Origin: Thalassobaculum sp965228445
GTDB lineage: Bacteria > Pseudomonadota > Alphaproteobacteria > Thalassobaculales > Thalassobaculaceae
Length of the DNA stretch: 64,000 nt
Assembly: GCA_965228445.1 (NCBI GenBank)
Contig: OZ245813.1
Coordinates: forward strand, 558,001-622,000
Reading direction: 5' to 3'
This document shows, piece by piece, positions 1-9,196 of the stretch. The position numbers were made by a program, and so were the translations under genes. Under the pieces are notes generated by a model, which did no database searches, was not told the DNA's origin, and saw nothing but the letters and a program-made list of their open reading frames with translations. Positions within the stretch are counted from its first letter, which is position 1; the number at the start of each line of letters is the position of its first letter.

Positions 1-934
1 CCGCGCCGGCGACGTAATTGGAGGCATACAGGCTGGCAGAGACCTGGGCGGCGCCGTCGCGCGGCGGGGTGACGGTGAGGGCGGCGCGCTGCCGGTCGCC
101 CTCGAACCGCTCGACCGCGCCGCTGGGCCGGGTCACCGCTCCCGCCACCATGTTCCGGTTTTCCAGCAGGTATTCCAGGCTCGTCCCTTCGGCGCTGGAA
201 ACGCGTCCGTCGAGGGCGGTGAGGATCTGGGTCTCGCCGTTCTCCACGTCCTGAAAGCGGGTAACGATCCGGGCGGTATCCGCCAGGTCACGGGCGAGCC
301 GCTGGCGGTCGCGGATCGCGCCGGGCAGATTCGGATCGAGCGCCAGCGCCCGGTCGTACAGCGCCACCGCCTGGCGCGGTCGGCCGAGCTGCTCCTCGGC
401 CCGGGCCAACAGCAGCATGACCTCTATGTTGCGCGGGTCGGCCCGCAGCAGGCCCACGAGCATCGCCCGGCCGTCGGCCACCGCCCCGGACTCGATCTGG
501 GCCAGCGCGCGATAGTAGTCCAGGCGGATGCGTTGCGGGTCGTTGCGCTGCTCGGCCGCAGGGGCTTCCTCGACGGCCGGTCGGCTGGCGAACAGGGTGA
601 CGCCGTCGGACCGCGGCTCCACCAGCACCTCCACCCCCTCCGCGAAGCGGATCAGCAGGGAATCGTAGCCGTATTCGATGGTCTCGATCCATGCGGCGCC
701 GTCCTGCACCGCCGCGTCGACCTCCCGCGGCTCGATGGGACCGAGGAAGCGCAGCACCACCTCCTGGCCCTCCAGCTCGGTGTCCTGCGGCACCGCCCCC
801 CGGATCACCAGATCCAGCGCGGTTCCGCTGTCCGTACTCGCCCGCAGCGTCACCGGCGCCTGGGCACGCGCGGGCGCGGCCACGCACAGGCCCCAGGCCA
901 GGGTGGACGCCGTCAGGGCGAGAAGGAGGCGCAT
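1..934 (-). CDS. PelB-like outer-membrane/TPR protein, 3' part outside window
   Basis: The reading frame starts at ATG 934 and is still open at base 1, so only about the first 311 residues are present. The start encodes a Sec signal peptide (hydrophobic LLLALTASTLAWGLCVAA, then Ala-rich cleavage region ARAQA). A middle region with TPR-like helices (around residues 165-215, ending in a YDRALALDPN unit) is followed by polar, alternating beta-type sequence, as expected at the beginning of an outer-membrane barrel. It lies 7 nt after the large TPR gene and is surely cotranscribed with it. In Pseudomonas PelB one protein carries both TPRs and a porin barrel; here the barrel seems to be separate. 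The barrel itself is inferred because most of it lies outside the window. Confidence 0.6.
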   Translation of the reverse strand, partial: MRLLLALTASTLAWGLCVAAPARAQAPVTLRASTDSGTALDLVIRGAVPQDTELEGQEVVLRFLGPIEPREVDAAVQDGAAWIETIEYGYDSLLIRFAEGVEVLVEPRSDGVTLFASRPAVEEAPAAEQRNDPQRIRLDYYRALAQIESGAVADGRAMLVGLLRADPRNIEVMLLLARAEEQLGRPRQAVALYDRALALDPNLPGAIRDRQRLARDLADTARIVTRFQDVENGETQILTALDGRVSSAEGTSLEYLLENRNMVAGAVTRPSGAVERFEGDRQRAALTVTPPRDGAAQVSASLYASNYVAGA

Positions 935-941
935 CGACCGC

Positions 942-3900
942 TCACTTCAGCTTCAGGATCGTACGGGCGCGCCGCAGATCCCCGGTTTCGATCAGCAGGT
1001 CTGCGAAGTCGGCGCGCAAGCCCTCGTCCTCCGGCCGCTGCCGGACCAGTCTGTCCATCAGTTCCACCGCATCGTCGATCCGGCCGAGCCGGCGCAGCAC
1101 ATTAGCCCGAGCGACCTCCTGAGTGAAATCGCGCGGCTCGATCGCCAGGAGCTGTTCGTGAGCCCGGCGGTAAAACGGCATCGCCTGGGCCGTGCGGTTG
1201 GTCCGGGCCAGGGTGTCGGCAAAGTAGTAATTGGCCTCGTAGTCCCCCTTGCCGTTGGCCAGATAGGCGCCGAGGAGCCGTTCGGCATCGATCAGCCGGC
1301 CCTCGTCATAGGCGATCAGGCCGAGCGTGCGCTGCGCCTCTGGATCGGCGGGGGCGGCCGCCAGGACCGCCTGCCAGGCCTCGGTGATCAGACCCCGGTC
1401 ACGCGTGTTCTCGGCGATCTGGGCGAGGCTGCGCAGCCGATCCGGCTGCTTGATCCGGCCGATCGCCTGGACCATGGCGTCCCGAAGCTTCTGGCGGTCG
1501 TCGCCCTGGGCATAGGCGCTCACCAGATGCAGCAGGTTGCGGTCGTTGCGCACACCGTCGACGCCGCCGATGATGGCAGCGACCCGCTTGCCGGCGCGCA
1601 TGTCGATCAGTCGGTCGAGCCAGGCGTTGCGTTCCTCGCCCGTGGCCTTGCGCGCGCGGTTCTCGATCCAGTCGAGCGCCTCGGGGCGCGGCCGCGGTCC
1701 CCAGAGATACAGCAGTTGCCGGACGCTCTCGCTGTCCGGGGCGGCATCGGCCGCGACCCGCCGGAACAGCCGCTCCGCCGTCGTCCTGTCGCCGGCTTCC
1801 AGGGCGCGAAAGGCGGCCTCGCGGGTGTAGGCCGCGCCGAAGCGGCCGCTCTCGGCCAGGCCCATCTCGAACGCCAACGCCTTGTCGCGCTGGCCGGAGC
1901 GGCGCAGCAGGTCGGCGTAGAGATCGGCGAAGACGCGACTGCTGTCCGCACGCGGCTTCACCGCCGAAGCGGCGGCCGCCGCATCCATCTCGGCGAGGCC
2001 GTAGGCCAGGGACAAGGCGATCTCGGGATCCCTGGCCTGCGCCAGCCGCTGCGTGGTCCAGGCGATCAACTCGTCGCGGCGGCCGAGGTCGCGCAGGACG
2101 CTCATATAGGCGGGGTCCCACTGGGCGGGCGCCCGGTCGGCGAGGCTCCGGAAAAGCGGGACGGCCACTGCGCGGTCGGCATCGGCCAGCGCGTAGACGA
2201 TGGCCGTGGCCTCCTCGGAGGTCGGATCGACCCTTTCGATCCCGGCCAGCGCCAGTTCGGCGAGGCGGTCGATGCGGTCGAGCCGTTTGGCCGCGGCCGC
2301 CGCCGTGTACCACCAACCGCCGCCCTGGCTCTCGACGAGTGCCAGCAACTGGTCCCAGACCGCCGCGTCGGCACCGACCTGGAGCAGGTTGTAGACCAGG
2401 CCCTCCCGGGCTTCGTCCGTCAGGTCGGCTCGGTCCAGCTGCCGCGTCCAGAGCGCGATCAGGTCGTCCGTACGGCCGAGGGCGACGAGCAGGTCGGCAT
2501 AGAGCGGCTCGGTGTCCGGATGGTCGTCGATCACCGGCCGCAGCACCGCCAGCGCTTCCTCGGTCTGGCCGGTCTGGAACAGGGCGTAGGCGAGCCGTTG
2601 GGCGGACTCGTACCCCGGCGCCAGGTCCATCAGCCGCCGGGCCGCCGGAATTGCCACGTCCCAGGCCTGGTTCCGCTCCGCCAGGAAATACAGATCGGTG
2701 GCGGTCCCGGCCTCCAGGACCGGTTCGCGGACCAGCCATTCCGCCACCATCGTCGTACGGCCGGTCGCCAGCGCTAGCTGCGCCCAGATCGCCCGCAGGC
2801 GCGGGGTGCTGCGCTGGGCGAGCAGGGCGGCCACGTCCCAGAACCCGGCCTCCGCGCGGTCGAGGCTGACATAGAGCTCGGCCAGAAACAGGGCCCCCTC
2901 GACGGGAAGGTTCGGGTCGGCGATGAACGGATGCAGCAGCGCGAAGGCTTCCTCGTTGCGCTCCAGCCGGCTCAGCACGTTGGCCAGCGCGAGCCGGCCG
3001 CCCATGGTGCCGGCGGATGTGCGCAGGGCGAGCTCGGCGAAGCGGGTGGCGGCGTCGCGGTCGCCGCGGTCGAGCATGATCTCCGCCCCGAGGATCGGCT
3101 GTTCCTCCAGCGCGTCCTCGCCGAGCTCGGCGAGCAGGGCATCGACGGTCTCGGTACGGCCCATCCGGTGCAACTCGCCGATCACCGACAGGGCGACCGA
3201 CACATCCAGCGCATCCAGCCCGAGGCGCGAGATCACGTCGAGGGCGAGGGGCAGAGCCGCATTGTCGAGGGCGAGCTCGACCAGGCTGGAGGCGCTGGCC
3301 GGGGGCAGCCGGTCGGATTCCCACCAGCGCTTCAGGGCGGCCCAGGCCTCGCCGTGACGGCCGAGCGCCCGCAGCGCGCTGGCATGCAGCCGGCGCCAGT
3401 CCGGGTCGCTCTCTTCGAGATCCGGACGTCGGTCGAGCAGCGCGAGGCCGAGCGTCGGCGCATCGCGATAGATCGCGGCATCGGCGAACGCGACGGTCAG
3501 CCGACCCGGTGCCTCGGGCGTCAGGATGCGGTCGGCGAGCCGGGTGGCGCGGTCGCGGTCCCCGAGGAATAGAACGATATCGAAGAGCTGGCGTCGGTAG
3601 GAGGCGTCGAGCGCGTCGGGATAGTCGTCGAGCACGTCGACGAGCGTGTCGGCGGCGGCCTCATACGCGCCGGTGTCCAACTGCACCTCGGCCAGTTCCA
3701 GGAGACGCTCCGCCGAGGCGAAGCCCTGGGATCGCATCCAGACGAGTGCGGCGATCTGTTTCTCCGAATCGCCGGCCTTGTAATAGGCCTCCGCCAAGGC
3801 CTCCAGGCGTTCCTCGGTCGGTTCTGCGGCGGTCAGCCGCTCCAGGGTGCGCAGGTAGAGGCCGAAGCGCCGGTCCAGCCGGTACAGTTCCGCCAGCCGC

Positions 3901-4184
3901 CTCAGAATGTCCGGCGAGGTGCCGATCGCCGCCTCGTAGCGGCCAACCAGCTCGATCGCCCGGTCGACATCGCCGTTCCGGATATAGATCTCCAGCAGTC
4001 CCGTCACCACTTCGGGAGAGTGGTCCCCGGCGGCGATCTGTTCCTCGAAATACTTGCGCGACTCCTCGTACTCGCGGTCGCGCAGCAGCATGGTCCCGAG
4101 TTCCTTCTGGCTCGGCAGCAGCAGGAAGCTCAGGCCCAGGGCCACGACGACGACGAAGACGGTGATGACTGCGAAATGGCGCAT
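942..4184 (-). CDS. Membrane-anchored TPR protein, PelB TPR-region-like
   Basis: A 1080-aa protein with one N-terminal transmembrane helix (about residues 5-24) and then almost nothing but TPR-like helix pairs to the C-terminus, for example the repeat EESRKYFEEQIAAGDHSPEV and many A-x-x-L-A-E-L-Y type repeats. There is no beta-barrel at the end. Its ATG overlaps the stop of the deacetylase gene by 1 nt, and the outer-membrane gene follows after 7 nt. In the Pel system PelB uses such a periplasmic TPR scaffold to bind PelA and guide the polymer to the porin; the same role is inferred here. Length and anchor fit PelB without its porin. Other TPR export scaffolds, such as those of alginate or PNAG systems, are less likely given the PelA-type neighbours. 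Confidence 0.7.
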   Translation of the reverse strand: MRHFAVITVFVVVVALGLSFLLLPSQKELGTMLLRDREYEESRKYFEEQIAAGDHSPEVVTGLLEIYIRNGDVDRAIELVGRYEAAIGTSPDILRRLAELYRLDRRFGLYLRTLERLTAAEPTEERLEALAEAYYKAGDSEKQIAALVWMRSQGFASAERLLELAEVQLDTGAYEAAADTLVDVLDDYPDALDASYRRQLFDIVLFLGDRDRATRLADRILTPEAPGRLTVAFADAAIYRDAPTLGLALLDRRPDLEESDPDWRRLHASALRALGRHGEAWAALKRWWESDRLPPASASSLVELALDNAALPLALDVISRLGLDALDVSVALSVIGELHRMGRTETVDALLAELGEDALEEQPILGAEIMLDRGDRDAATRFAELALRTSAGTMGGRLALANVLSRLERNEEAFALLHPFIADPNLPVEGALFLAELYVSLDRAEAGFWDVAALLAQRSTPRLRAIWAQLALATGRTTMVAEWLVREPVLEAGTATDLYFLAERNQAWDVAIPAARRLMDLAPGYESAQRLAYALFQTGQTEEALAVLRPVIDDHPDTEPLYADLLVALGRTDDLIALWTRQLDRADLTDEAREGLVYNLLQVGADAAVWDQLLALVESQGGGWWYTAAAAAKRLDRIDRLAELALAGIERVDPTSEEATAIVYALADADRAVAVPLFRSLADRAPAQWDPAYMSVLRDLGRRDELIAWTTQRLAQARDPEIALSLAYGLAEMDAAAAASAVKPRADSSRVFADLYADLLRRSGQRDKALAFEMGLAESGRFGAAYTREAAFRALEAGDRTTAERLFRRVAADAAPDSESVRQLLYLWGPRPRPEALDWIENRARKATGEERNAWLDRLIDMRAGKRVAAIIGGVDGVRNDRNLLHLVSAYAQGDDRQKLRDAMVQAIGRIKQPDRLRSLAQIAENTRDRGLITEAWQAVLAAAPADPEAQRTLGLIAYDEGRLIDAERLLGAYLANGKGDYEANYYFADTLARTNRTAQAMPFYRRAHEQLLAIEPRDFTQEVARANVLRRLGRIDDAVELMDRLVRQRPEDEGLRADFADLLIETGDLRRARTILKLK

Positions 4185-6445
4185 CAGTCGCCGACCCGCT
4201 CGATCCGGATGCGGGCCTCGACCGTCGCCTCGGCGTCATCGCCGGCGTCGATCGTCAGCCGCCGGTCCTCGCCCACGTCGATCGTGTCGCTCCAGACCGT
4301 GTCCTCGTCCTGACCGATCCTGACCCGCCAACGGCCCGGGCGGGGCACGATCCAGGTCATGACGAGCGGGCCGAAGCCCTCGGCGGACACCGACAGCGCC
4401 TCGTCGCCGTCAGCGGTCAGCCCGCGCATCGGCCAGCGGCTTTCGAACAGGTAGGGTCGGCCGGACGGATCGGGGTCGAGCGGGTGGCCCCGGTCGGTCA
4501 GCGCGATCACCGGCGCGGCAACCTCGGGGTCGAGAGACACGTACAGACTGCCATGGGACGGACGCGCGCCGAGCACGCCGACGGAGTTGGCGAAATCCAC
4601 AGCCGTGCGACTGGCCCGGTCGAAGCGGATCGTCTGAAGGGCGCCGCGTCCCTCCACCCGCCAGCGTCGCTCGCCGAGCGGGACGAACTGGGTGGTGTAG
4701 TACCCCCCCGCGATCCGCGTGTAGCCGGAGGTGGTCACCGGCGCGATGTCGCGCTGGCGCATGTCGGCGTGGAGCTGGATCAGGGCGTTGGTGGAGGCCA
4801 CCTTCTCCGCGGAATAGCTGTGATAGTACAGGTTGACCGGCTTGACCCGGATCGGCAGCTCGGTGTTGCGGATCGTCTGCAGCACGTGGCGGTAGGCGAA
4901 GAACCGGTTGGTCCACAGGTCGGTATAGGTGTTCTCGTTACTCATCGAGGCATAGATCTGCCGTTCCGCACCGACCGGACGGCCGATCGGGGCGACGAAG
5001 GCATAGGAGCGATAGTCGCTGTCGAAGCGGGTGTCGCCGCCATTGATGTTCGGCACCCCGGCCTCGCGGGTCGCGGCGATCGCCCCTTCGAAGGGCGAGG
5101 TGTCGCCCGACCATTGCAGCACACGCACCTGTTTGCCCCCGACCTCGGCGATCTTGTCGAAGGACCCGGATATTTCCATGTCCAGATCGAACGGCTTGGC
5201 CAGGAACGGCCGGGGCAGGCTGTATATGCCGATATCCAGCTTCTCCTCGTCGACGCTTCCGGCGGACTGTGCGTCGGCCATACCGGCGCTGTGTTCGTAT
5301 ATCCCGGGTTCGGCGCCGCTGCGCCGGACGATCTCCTGCTCGGCGGCACGGTCGTAGTCCTCGAAGAACGACCAGTTGAACGGATGACTGTAGGTGTGGC
5401 TGCCGGCCTCCACGTGAGGGAGTTCGAAGAAATCGCGGGCGACCGCTCGCGCTTCCGGATCGTCGACCCATTCCGGATCCAGTTCCGCCCCGATCGGCGC
5501 GATGGTGACCGGCAGGTCCGGAAAGCGCGCCACCACCCGCTCCAGCAGCACCCGGGCGGCGCTGACCGCCTTGCCGTCGATCATCACCTCGGACACGCTG
5601 CGCCAGCCGTCGCCGTCCACATGGCTGTAGAACAGCCGGCGGCCGACCAGGGTGGTGGTGTCGGGTTTCGGCAGGTCGTCGGTGGCGAAGGCGAGGCGGA
5701 AGAACTCGAACGGATTGACGATCCAGCGCCGGATATTGGACGGCGGATCGATATCGGCCGCGTAGAACGGTGCCGCGATGCCGCCATTGGGGCCGGTGAC
5801 CACGAGGTCGCCATGCGCCTGCACCCTGCCGGCGACCTCGACCGTCAGATGCGACCGGGCCTGCGGATCGACCAGCCGCTGTTCCTGAAACGGCGGCGGC
5901 AGGTCCGGGGTGTATTCGAACCCCCAGATTTCCCGGTTCCAGATCGGATAGGTGGCGCCGGCGGTATAGGCGATGTAGCGCCCGCTCATCTCCACGCCGA
6001 GCCGCCGCATCAGCCGGTTGACCCGGCCTGGCGGAAGCCGGCCCGCCTCGGCGTCGGTGGAGATGCCGATATCGCCGAAGATCACCAGCTTCTTGCCGAG
6101 GTCCAGCGTGCGCTCGTACCACGAGAGCAGCTCGCCCGCCCCCGGTCGGGACGAGGCGGTCAGCCAGGCGAACACCCCGCGCACGTCGCCGCGGTCGGTC
6201 AGGTCGGGTAGCGGCCGGTCGGCGCGGTGGTATTCGACGACCAGACCGAGCTGTTCCAACGGCATGGCGGCGATCTGGTGTATGCGGGTCTCGCGCAGGC
6301 GGAAATCCGGCCCGCCCTCGACCAGGGCGATGATCGTGCGGGGGATCGGGGTTGGGCGCTGCACCGCGCCGACGGATTGAGCGACGGCCGTTCCCGGCAG
6401 CAGAAACCCGAGCAGCAGGACAATGACCAGACCGAGGCGGTCCAT
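4184..6445 (-). CDS. PelA-type polysaccharide deacetylase
   Basis: A 753-aa exported protein with a Sec signal peptide (residues 1-22, cleavage near AVAQS). The first half (about 35-260) resembles the Rossmann/reductase-like region of PelA. The deacetylase core follows, with the metal-site motif HVDGDGW (Asp277, Asp279) and the histidine pair SHTYSH (His350, His354), matching the D-x-D and H-x3-H pattern of PelA/CE18. The C-terminus looks like a beta-sandwich. Its inferred job is partial de-N-acetylation of an exported amino-sugar polymer in the periplasm. It begins 2 nt after the GH114 gene, so the two domains that form one PelA in Pseudomonas are encoded here as neighbouring genes. The family is quite secure; the exact polymer is unknown. 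Confidence 0.75.
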   Translation of the reverse strand: MDRLGLVIVLLLGFLLPGTAVAQSVGAVQRPTPIPRTIIALVEGGPDFRLRETRIHQIAAMPLEQLGLVVEYHRADRPLPDLTDRGDVRGVFAWLTASSRPGAGELLSWYERTLDLGKKLVIFGDIGISTDAEAGRLPPGRVNRLMRRLGVEMSGRYIAYTAGATYPIWNREIWGFEYTPDLPPPFQEQRLVDPQARSHLTVEVAGRVQAHGDLVVTGPNGGIAAPFYAADIDPPSNIRRWIVNPFEFFRLAFATDDLPKPDTTTLVGRRLFYSHVDGDGWRSVSEVMIDGKAVSAARVLLERVVARFPDLPVTIAPIGAELDPEWVDDPEARAVARDFFELPHVEAGSHTYSHPFNWSFFEDYDRAAEQEIVRRSGAEPGIYEHSAGMADAQSAGSVDEEKLDIGIYSLPRPFLAKPFDLDMEISGSFDKIAEVGGKQVRVLQWSGDTSPFEGAIAATREAGVPNINGGDTRFDSDYRSYAFVAPIGRPVGAERQIYASMSNENTYTDLWTNRFFAYRHVLQTIRNTELPIRVKPVNLYYHSYSAEKVASTNALIQLHADMRQRDIAPVTTSGYTRIAGGYYTTQFVPLGERRWRVEGRGALQTIRFDRASRTAVDFANSVGVLGARPSHGSLYVSLDPEVAAPVIALTDRGHPLDPDPSGRPYLFESRWPMRGLTADGDEALSVSAEGFGPLVMTWIVPRPGRWRVRIGQDEDTVWSDTIDVGEDRRLTIDAGDDAEATVEARIRIERVGD

Positions 6446-6447
6446 GA

Positions 6448-7314
6448 TCAGCCGGTCGGTTCGGGAACGATGAGGTCGAGCTCGATCGTCGCCACATAGG
6501 GCGAGAAGCCGTTGGCGCGCTGGACGCGGTAGATCTCCGCGATCGTCTCAGGATCGCCCGGGTCCCAGTAGTCGAGGGTCAGCACGCTGAGATTGGGGTT
6601 CTTCTTCTGCGCCTTCTTGAGGATCTCGACCTGCTCGCGGTACAGGTCGTCCGGGACCTTTTGATAGGTTTTGGTAGAAAAGTCGTAATCGGCATAGACC
6701 GACTCGCCGAGCACATGGTCGATATGGAACGCCACGTCGTCGAGCAGTCCGTAGGCCCGGTTGAGGATGATCGGCACGTCCGGCCAGTGCAGCTTCAGGG
6801 CCTGGACCAGCCGGGCGGCGGCCTTTGTCATGCCGGCGTTCTTGACCGGATCGCGCCGCTCCAGCTCAACCGGGTTGTCCAGCGTGTCGAGGAAGATACC
6901 ATGGAAACCACTGTGCAGGATGGCCGGCACCACCTCTTCGACCACCATGGCGACCCATCGCGGATCGCGGACGTCGATGAACAGGCTGCCCTTCCAGAAC
7001 GGGTTCTCCTCGCCGAGCAGGCCCCATTCCTGCAGCCGCGCGAACTCTGGCCGCTCCCGGTTCATCTCGCCGAGGCTGATATAGCCGTAGAGGGTCTTGC
7101 CCGAATCTGCGAGCGGCTCCAGCGGTGGATGGTAGGTCCGGTCGAACACCAGCGGTTCGAAGGGCAGAAGCGTCTCCAACGCGACATCCGAGGCGTAAAA
7201 GACAGCCCATTGATAGGGCGATTCGTCTCGAAGCGAGCGCGCAAACGCCTGATTTCCCTTGGCGCTAAGGGCGCCGAGGGCCATGGAAGCTATCATTTCG
7301 CGTCGAGTGAGCAT
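6448..7314 (-). CDS. GH114/PelA-hydrolase-type endo-glycosidase (TM1410 family)
   Basis: A 288-aa protein resembling endo-alpha-1,4-polygalactosaminidases and the N-terminal hydrolase domain of PelA. A twin-arginine-like start (TRREMIASMALGALS) suggests export, perhaps by Tat. Visible barrel landmarks are WAVFYASD, LYGYISLGEMN, the acid strand GIFLDTLDN (Asp143) and HVLGESVY (Glu204), positions that fit the catalytic acids of the family. It is first in the leftward operon with the deacetylase, TPR and outer-membrane genes. It probably cleaves polymer of the cognate exopolysaccharide in the periplasm. It is unusual that it stands alone rather than being fused to the deacetylase. Confidence 0.8.
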   Translation of the reverse strand: MLTRREMIASMALGALSAKGNQAFARSLRDESPYQWAVFYASDVALETLLPFEPLVFDRTYHPPLEPLADSGKTLYGYISLGEMNRERPEFARLQEWGLLGEENPFWKGSLFIDVRDPRWVAMVVEEVVPAILHSGFHGIFLDTLDNPVELERRDPVKNAGMTKAAARLVQALKLHWPDVPIILNRAYGLLDDVAFHIDHVLGESVYADYDFSTKTYQKVPDDLYREQVEILKKAQKKNPNLSVLTLDYWDPGDPETIAEIYRVQRANGFSPYVATIELDLIVPEPTG

Positions 7315-7428
7315 GATAATTTACTGTGTTTTAGGGTTTGTACCAAAGTATGGCCGTGAACGGCATCTTCCATAGCTCGCCACCATCGACCGCCAGGGTA
7401 ATCGGCAAACCGTGGGAATGACAGACCG
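7315..7428. promoter_or_regulatory. Divergent control region, polysaccharide operon / diguanylate cyclase
   Basis: These 114 bp separate the starts of two divergent genes, so both promoters should lie here. The part next to the hydrolase gene is AT-rich (tataatttactgtgtttta as read near 7314-7334). I cannot assign -35/-10 boxes with confidence. Confidence 0.4.
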
Positions 7429-9090
7429 ATGACCCTGAAGGGCCAGATTATTGGGGCGACGCTGGGGCTGGCGATCGCCGTCGCGGCGGCCATCGCGCTG
7501 GTGGTCGGCGACCTCGTCACCGACCAGATCCGCGAGCGCATCGGCGTTACCCTGAGCGACCTCTCCACCGAGATGGCCGACCGGCTCAGCCGGGAAATGG
7601 CCGTGCGGATCGCGGAGGTCGACGTGCTGGCCAGCCTGCCGGCGCTCGGTGATCTGCAGGACGTGGCGCAGACGCGGTCGGTGATCGAGCATCTGCAACG
7701 CTCGGTGCCGGAGTTCTCCTGGATCGGCGTGCTCGACACGGGCGGCACGGTGCTGGCGGCGACCGACCGGATCCTGGAAGGCGTCAACATCAGCCAGCGG
7801 CCGGTGTTCAGCGAAGGCATCCGGGAGCGATTCGTGGGCGATGTCCACGATGCGGTGTTGCTGGCCTCCCTGCTCAAGAATCCGACGGGCGAGCCGATGA
7901 AGTTCGTCGATATCGCCATGCCGATCTACGACCAGGCGGGCGAGAAGGCCGGTGTCCTCGCTACCCATCTGAGCTGGACCTGGGTGCGCTCGGTCGAACA
8001 GGCCCTGCTCAAGGGTCGCGGCAGCCGACAGGATGTCGACCTCTTCGTGGTCTCCGCGGACGGCACCGTCCTGCTCGGTCCGGCCCCGGATCTGGTGGGT
8101 CAGCGCTTGTCGTTCGCGGCCGTGACCGAGGCGAAGGCGGGGCGCACCGGGTGGGCCATCGAAACCTGGCGCGACGGCGAGGACTACCTGACCGGGTTCA
8201 CGGAGGTCCGCGGCCACGGTCAGTTCGATGGCTTCGGTTGGGTCGTTCTGGCCCGCCGGCCCGTCGCCGTCGCCTTCCAGCCCATCACCGACCTGGCGAC
8301 CCGCATCGCGGTGATCGGGCTGGTCTTCGCCGGCCTTGCCGCGGCCTTGGGCTGGATCGTCTCGAGCCGCATCGCCGGACCGGTCAAGGCGCTCTCGCGG
8401 GCGGCGAACACCCTGAGGCAGGACCAGACGGCGGCCTTCCCGAAGATCCATGGCCCCCGCGAGATCGAGGTGCTCTCCGAGGCGTTCGAGGAACTGATCG
8501 ATACCCTGATCGCCAAGCAGACGGACCTGGACGCGGTGACCGACCAGGCGTTCAGCGATCCGCTGACCGATCTGGCGAACCGGGCGGCGCTGGAACGGTT
8601 TCTTGAGGCCCGCCAGCAGGCGGAAGGGGCCTATGCGGTCCTCGCGATCGATCTCGACGGGTTCAAGCTGGTCAACGACACACACGGGCACGACGCTGGC
8701 GATCTGGTTCTGCAGCAGGTGGCCGCGCGGCTGCGCGGCTGCATGCGGTCGGGCGACTTCCTGGTCCGACTGGGCGGCGACGAGTTCCTCGCCTTTCTGG
8801 TCATGGGCGACCCTTCGCTCGACGGCCCGATCCGCGGGATCGCCGAGCGGATCGTGGCGCAGATCGCCGAGCCCTTCGATGTACGGGCAGGCGACGGTCG
8901 GCTGCCTCTGTCCCTGAGGGTGGGCGCCAGCGTCGGCGTCGCGTTCTATCCGCGCGACGGGGCGAACCTGAACCGGGTCATGACGCTGGCCGACGCGGCC
9001 CTGTACAAGGCCAAGCGGCAGGGAAAGAACCGAGCCTGGGTGTACGGCGATGAAGTGGATACGCGACTCTGCGACGTGGACGGCGTTTAA
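7429..9090 (+). CDS. Membrane diguanylate cyclase (Cache-HAMP-GGDEF)
   Basis: A 553-aa protein that should make cyclic di-GMP from two GTP. Order: a TM helix (about 5-27), a large periplasmic Cache-like sensor (about 35-275), a second TM (about 285-308), HAMP (about 308-362) and a GGDEF domain (about 380-545). The active site is intact, GGDEF at residues 449-453, and the product-inhibition site RxxD is present as RSGD (440-443), exactly five residues before the GGDEF motif. No EAL domain is seen. It is divergent from the PelA/PelB-like operon and next to a PilZ gene, suggesting that it supplies cyclic di-GMP for polysaccharide export. The sensed ligand is unknown. Confidence 0.88.
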   Translation: MTLKGQIIGATLGLAIAVAAAIALVVGDLVTDQIRERIGVTLSDLSTEMADRLSREMAVRIAEVDVLASLPALGDLQDVAQTRSVIEHLQRSVPEFSWIGVLDTGGTVLAATDRILEGVNISQRPVFSEGIRERFVGDVHDAVLLASLLKNPTGEPMKFVDIAMPIYDQAGEKAGVLATHLSWTWVRSVEQALLKGRGSRQDVDLFVVSADGTVLLGPAPDLVGQRLSFAAVTEAKAGRTGWAIETWRDGEDYLTGFTEVRGHGQFDGFGWVVLARRPVAVAFQPITDLATRIAVIGLVFAGLAAALGWIVSSRIAGPVKALSRAANTLRQDQTAAFPKIHGPREIEVLSEAFEELIDTLIAKQTDLDAVTDQAFSDPLTDLANRAALERFLEARQQAEGAYAVLAIDLDGFKLVNDTHGHDAGDLVLQQVAARLRGCMRSGDFLVRLGGDEFLAFLVMGDPSLDGPIRGIAERIVAQIAEPFDVRAGDGRLPLSLRVGASVGVAFYPRDGANLNRVMTLADAALYKAKRQGKNRAWVYGDEVDTRLCDVDGV

Positions 9091-9196
9091 GGCGACGACT
9101 CTCAAGGGCCCTTTGAAGGCGCCATCGGTCCGGATCAAATCGATCTGACCCGTGACATGCCGTCGAGCGGATGTTTCCAGCCGATCGCGATCTGCT

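Noticed and set aside
678..2777. 699-aa open frame on the plus strand
   Set aside because: It is a shadow of the TPR gene on the other strand; its protein is Arg/Pro/Gln-rich without domain features.
9104..9113. AAGGGCCCTT palindrome between the GGDEF and PilZ genes
   Set aside because: Too short and without a T-tract; not enough to call a terminator or operator.
7321..9138. 605-aa open frame opposite the GGDEF gene
   Set aside because: The GGDEF protein has clear motifs in the other frame; this one is a high-GC antisense shadow.
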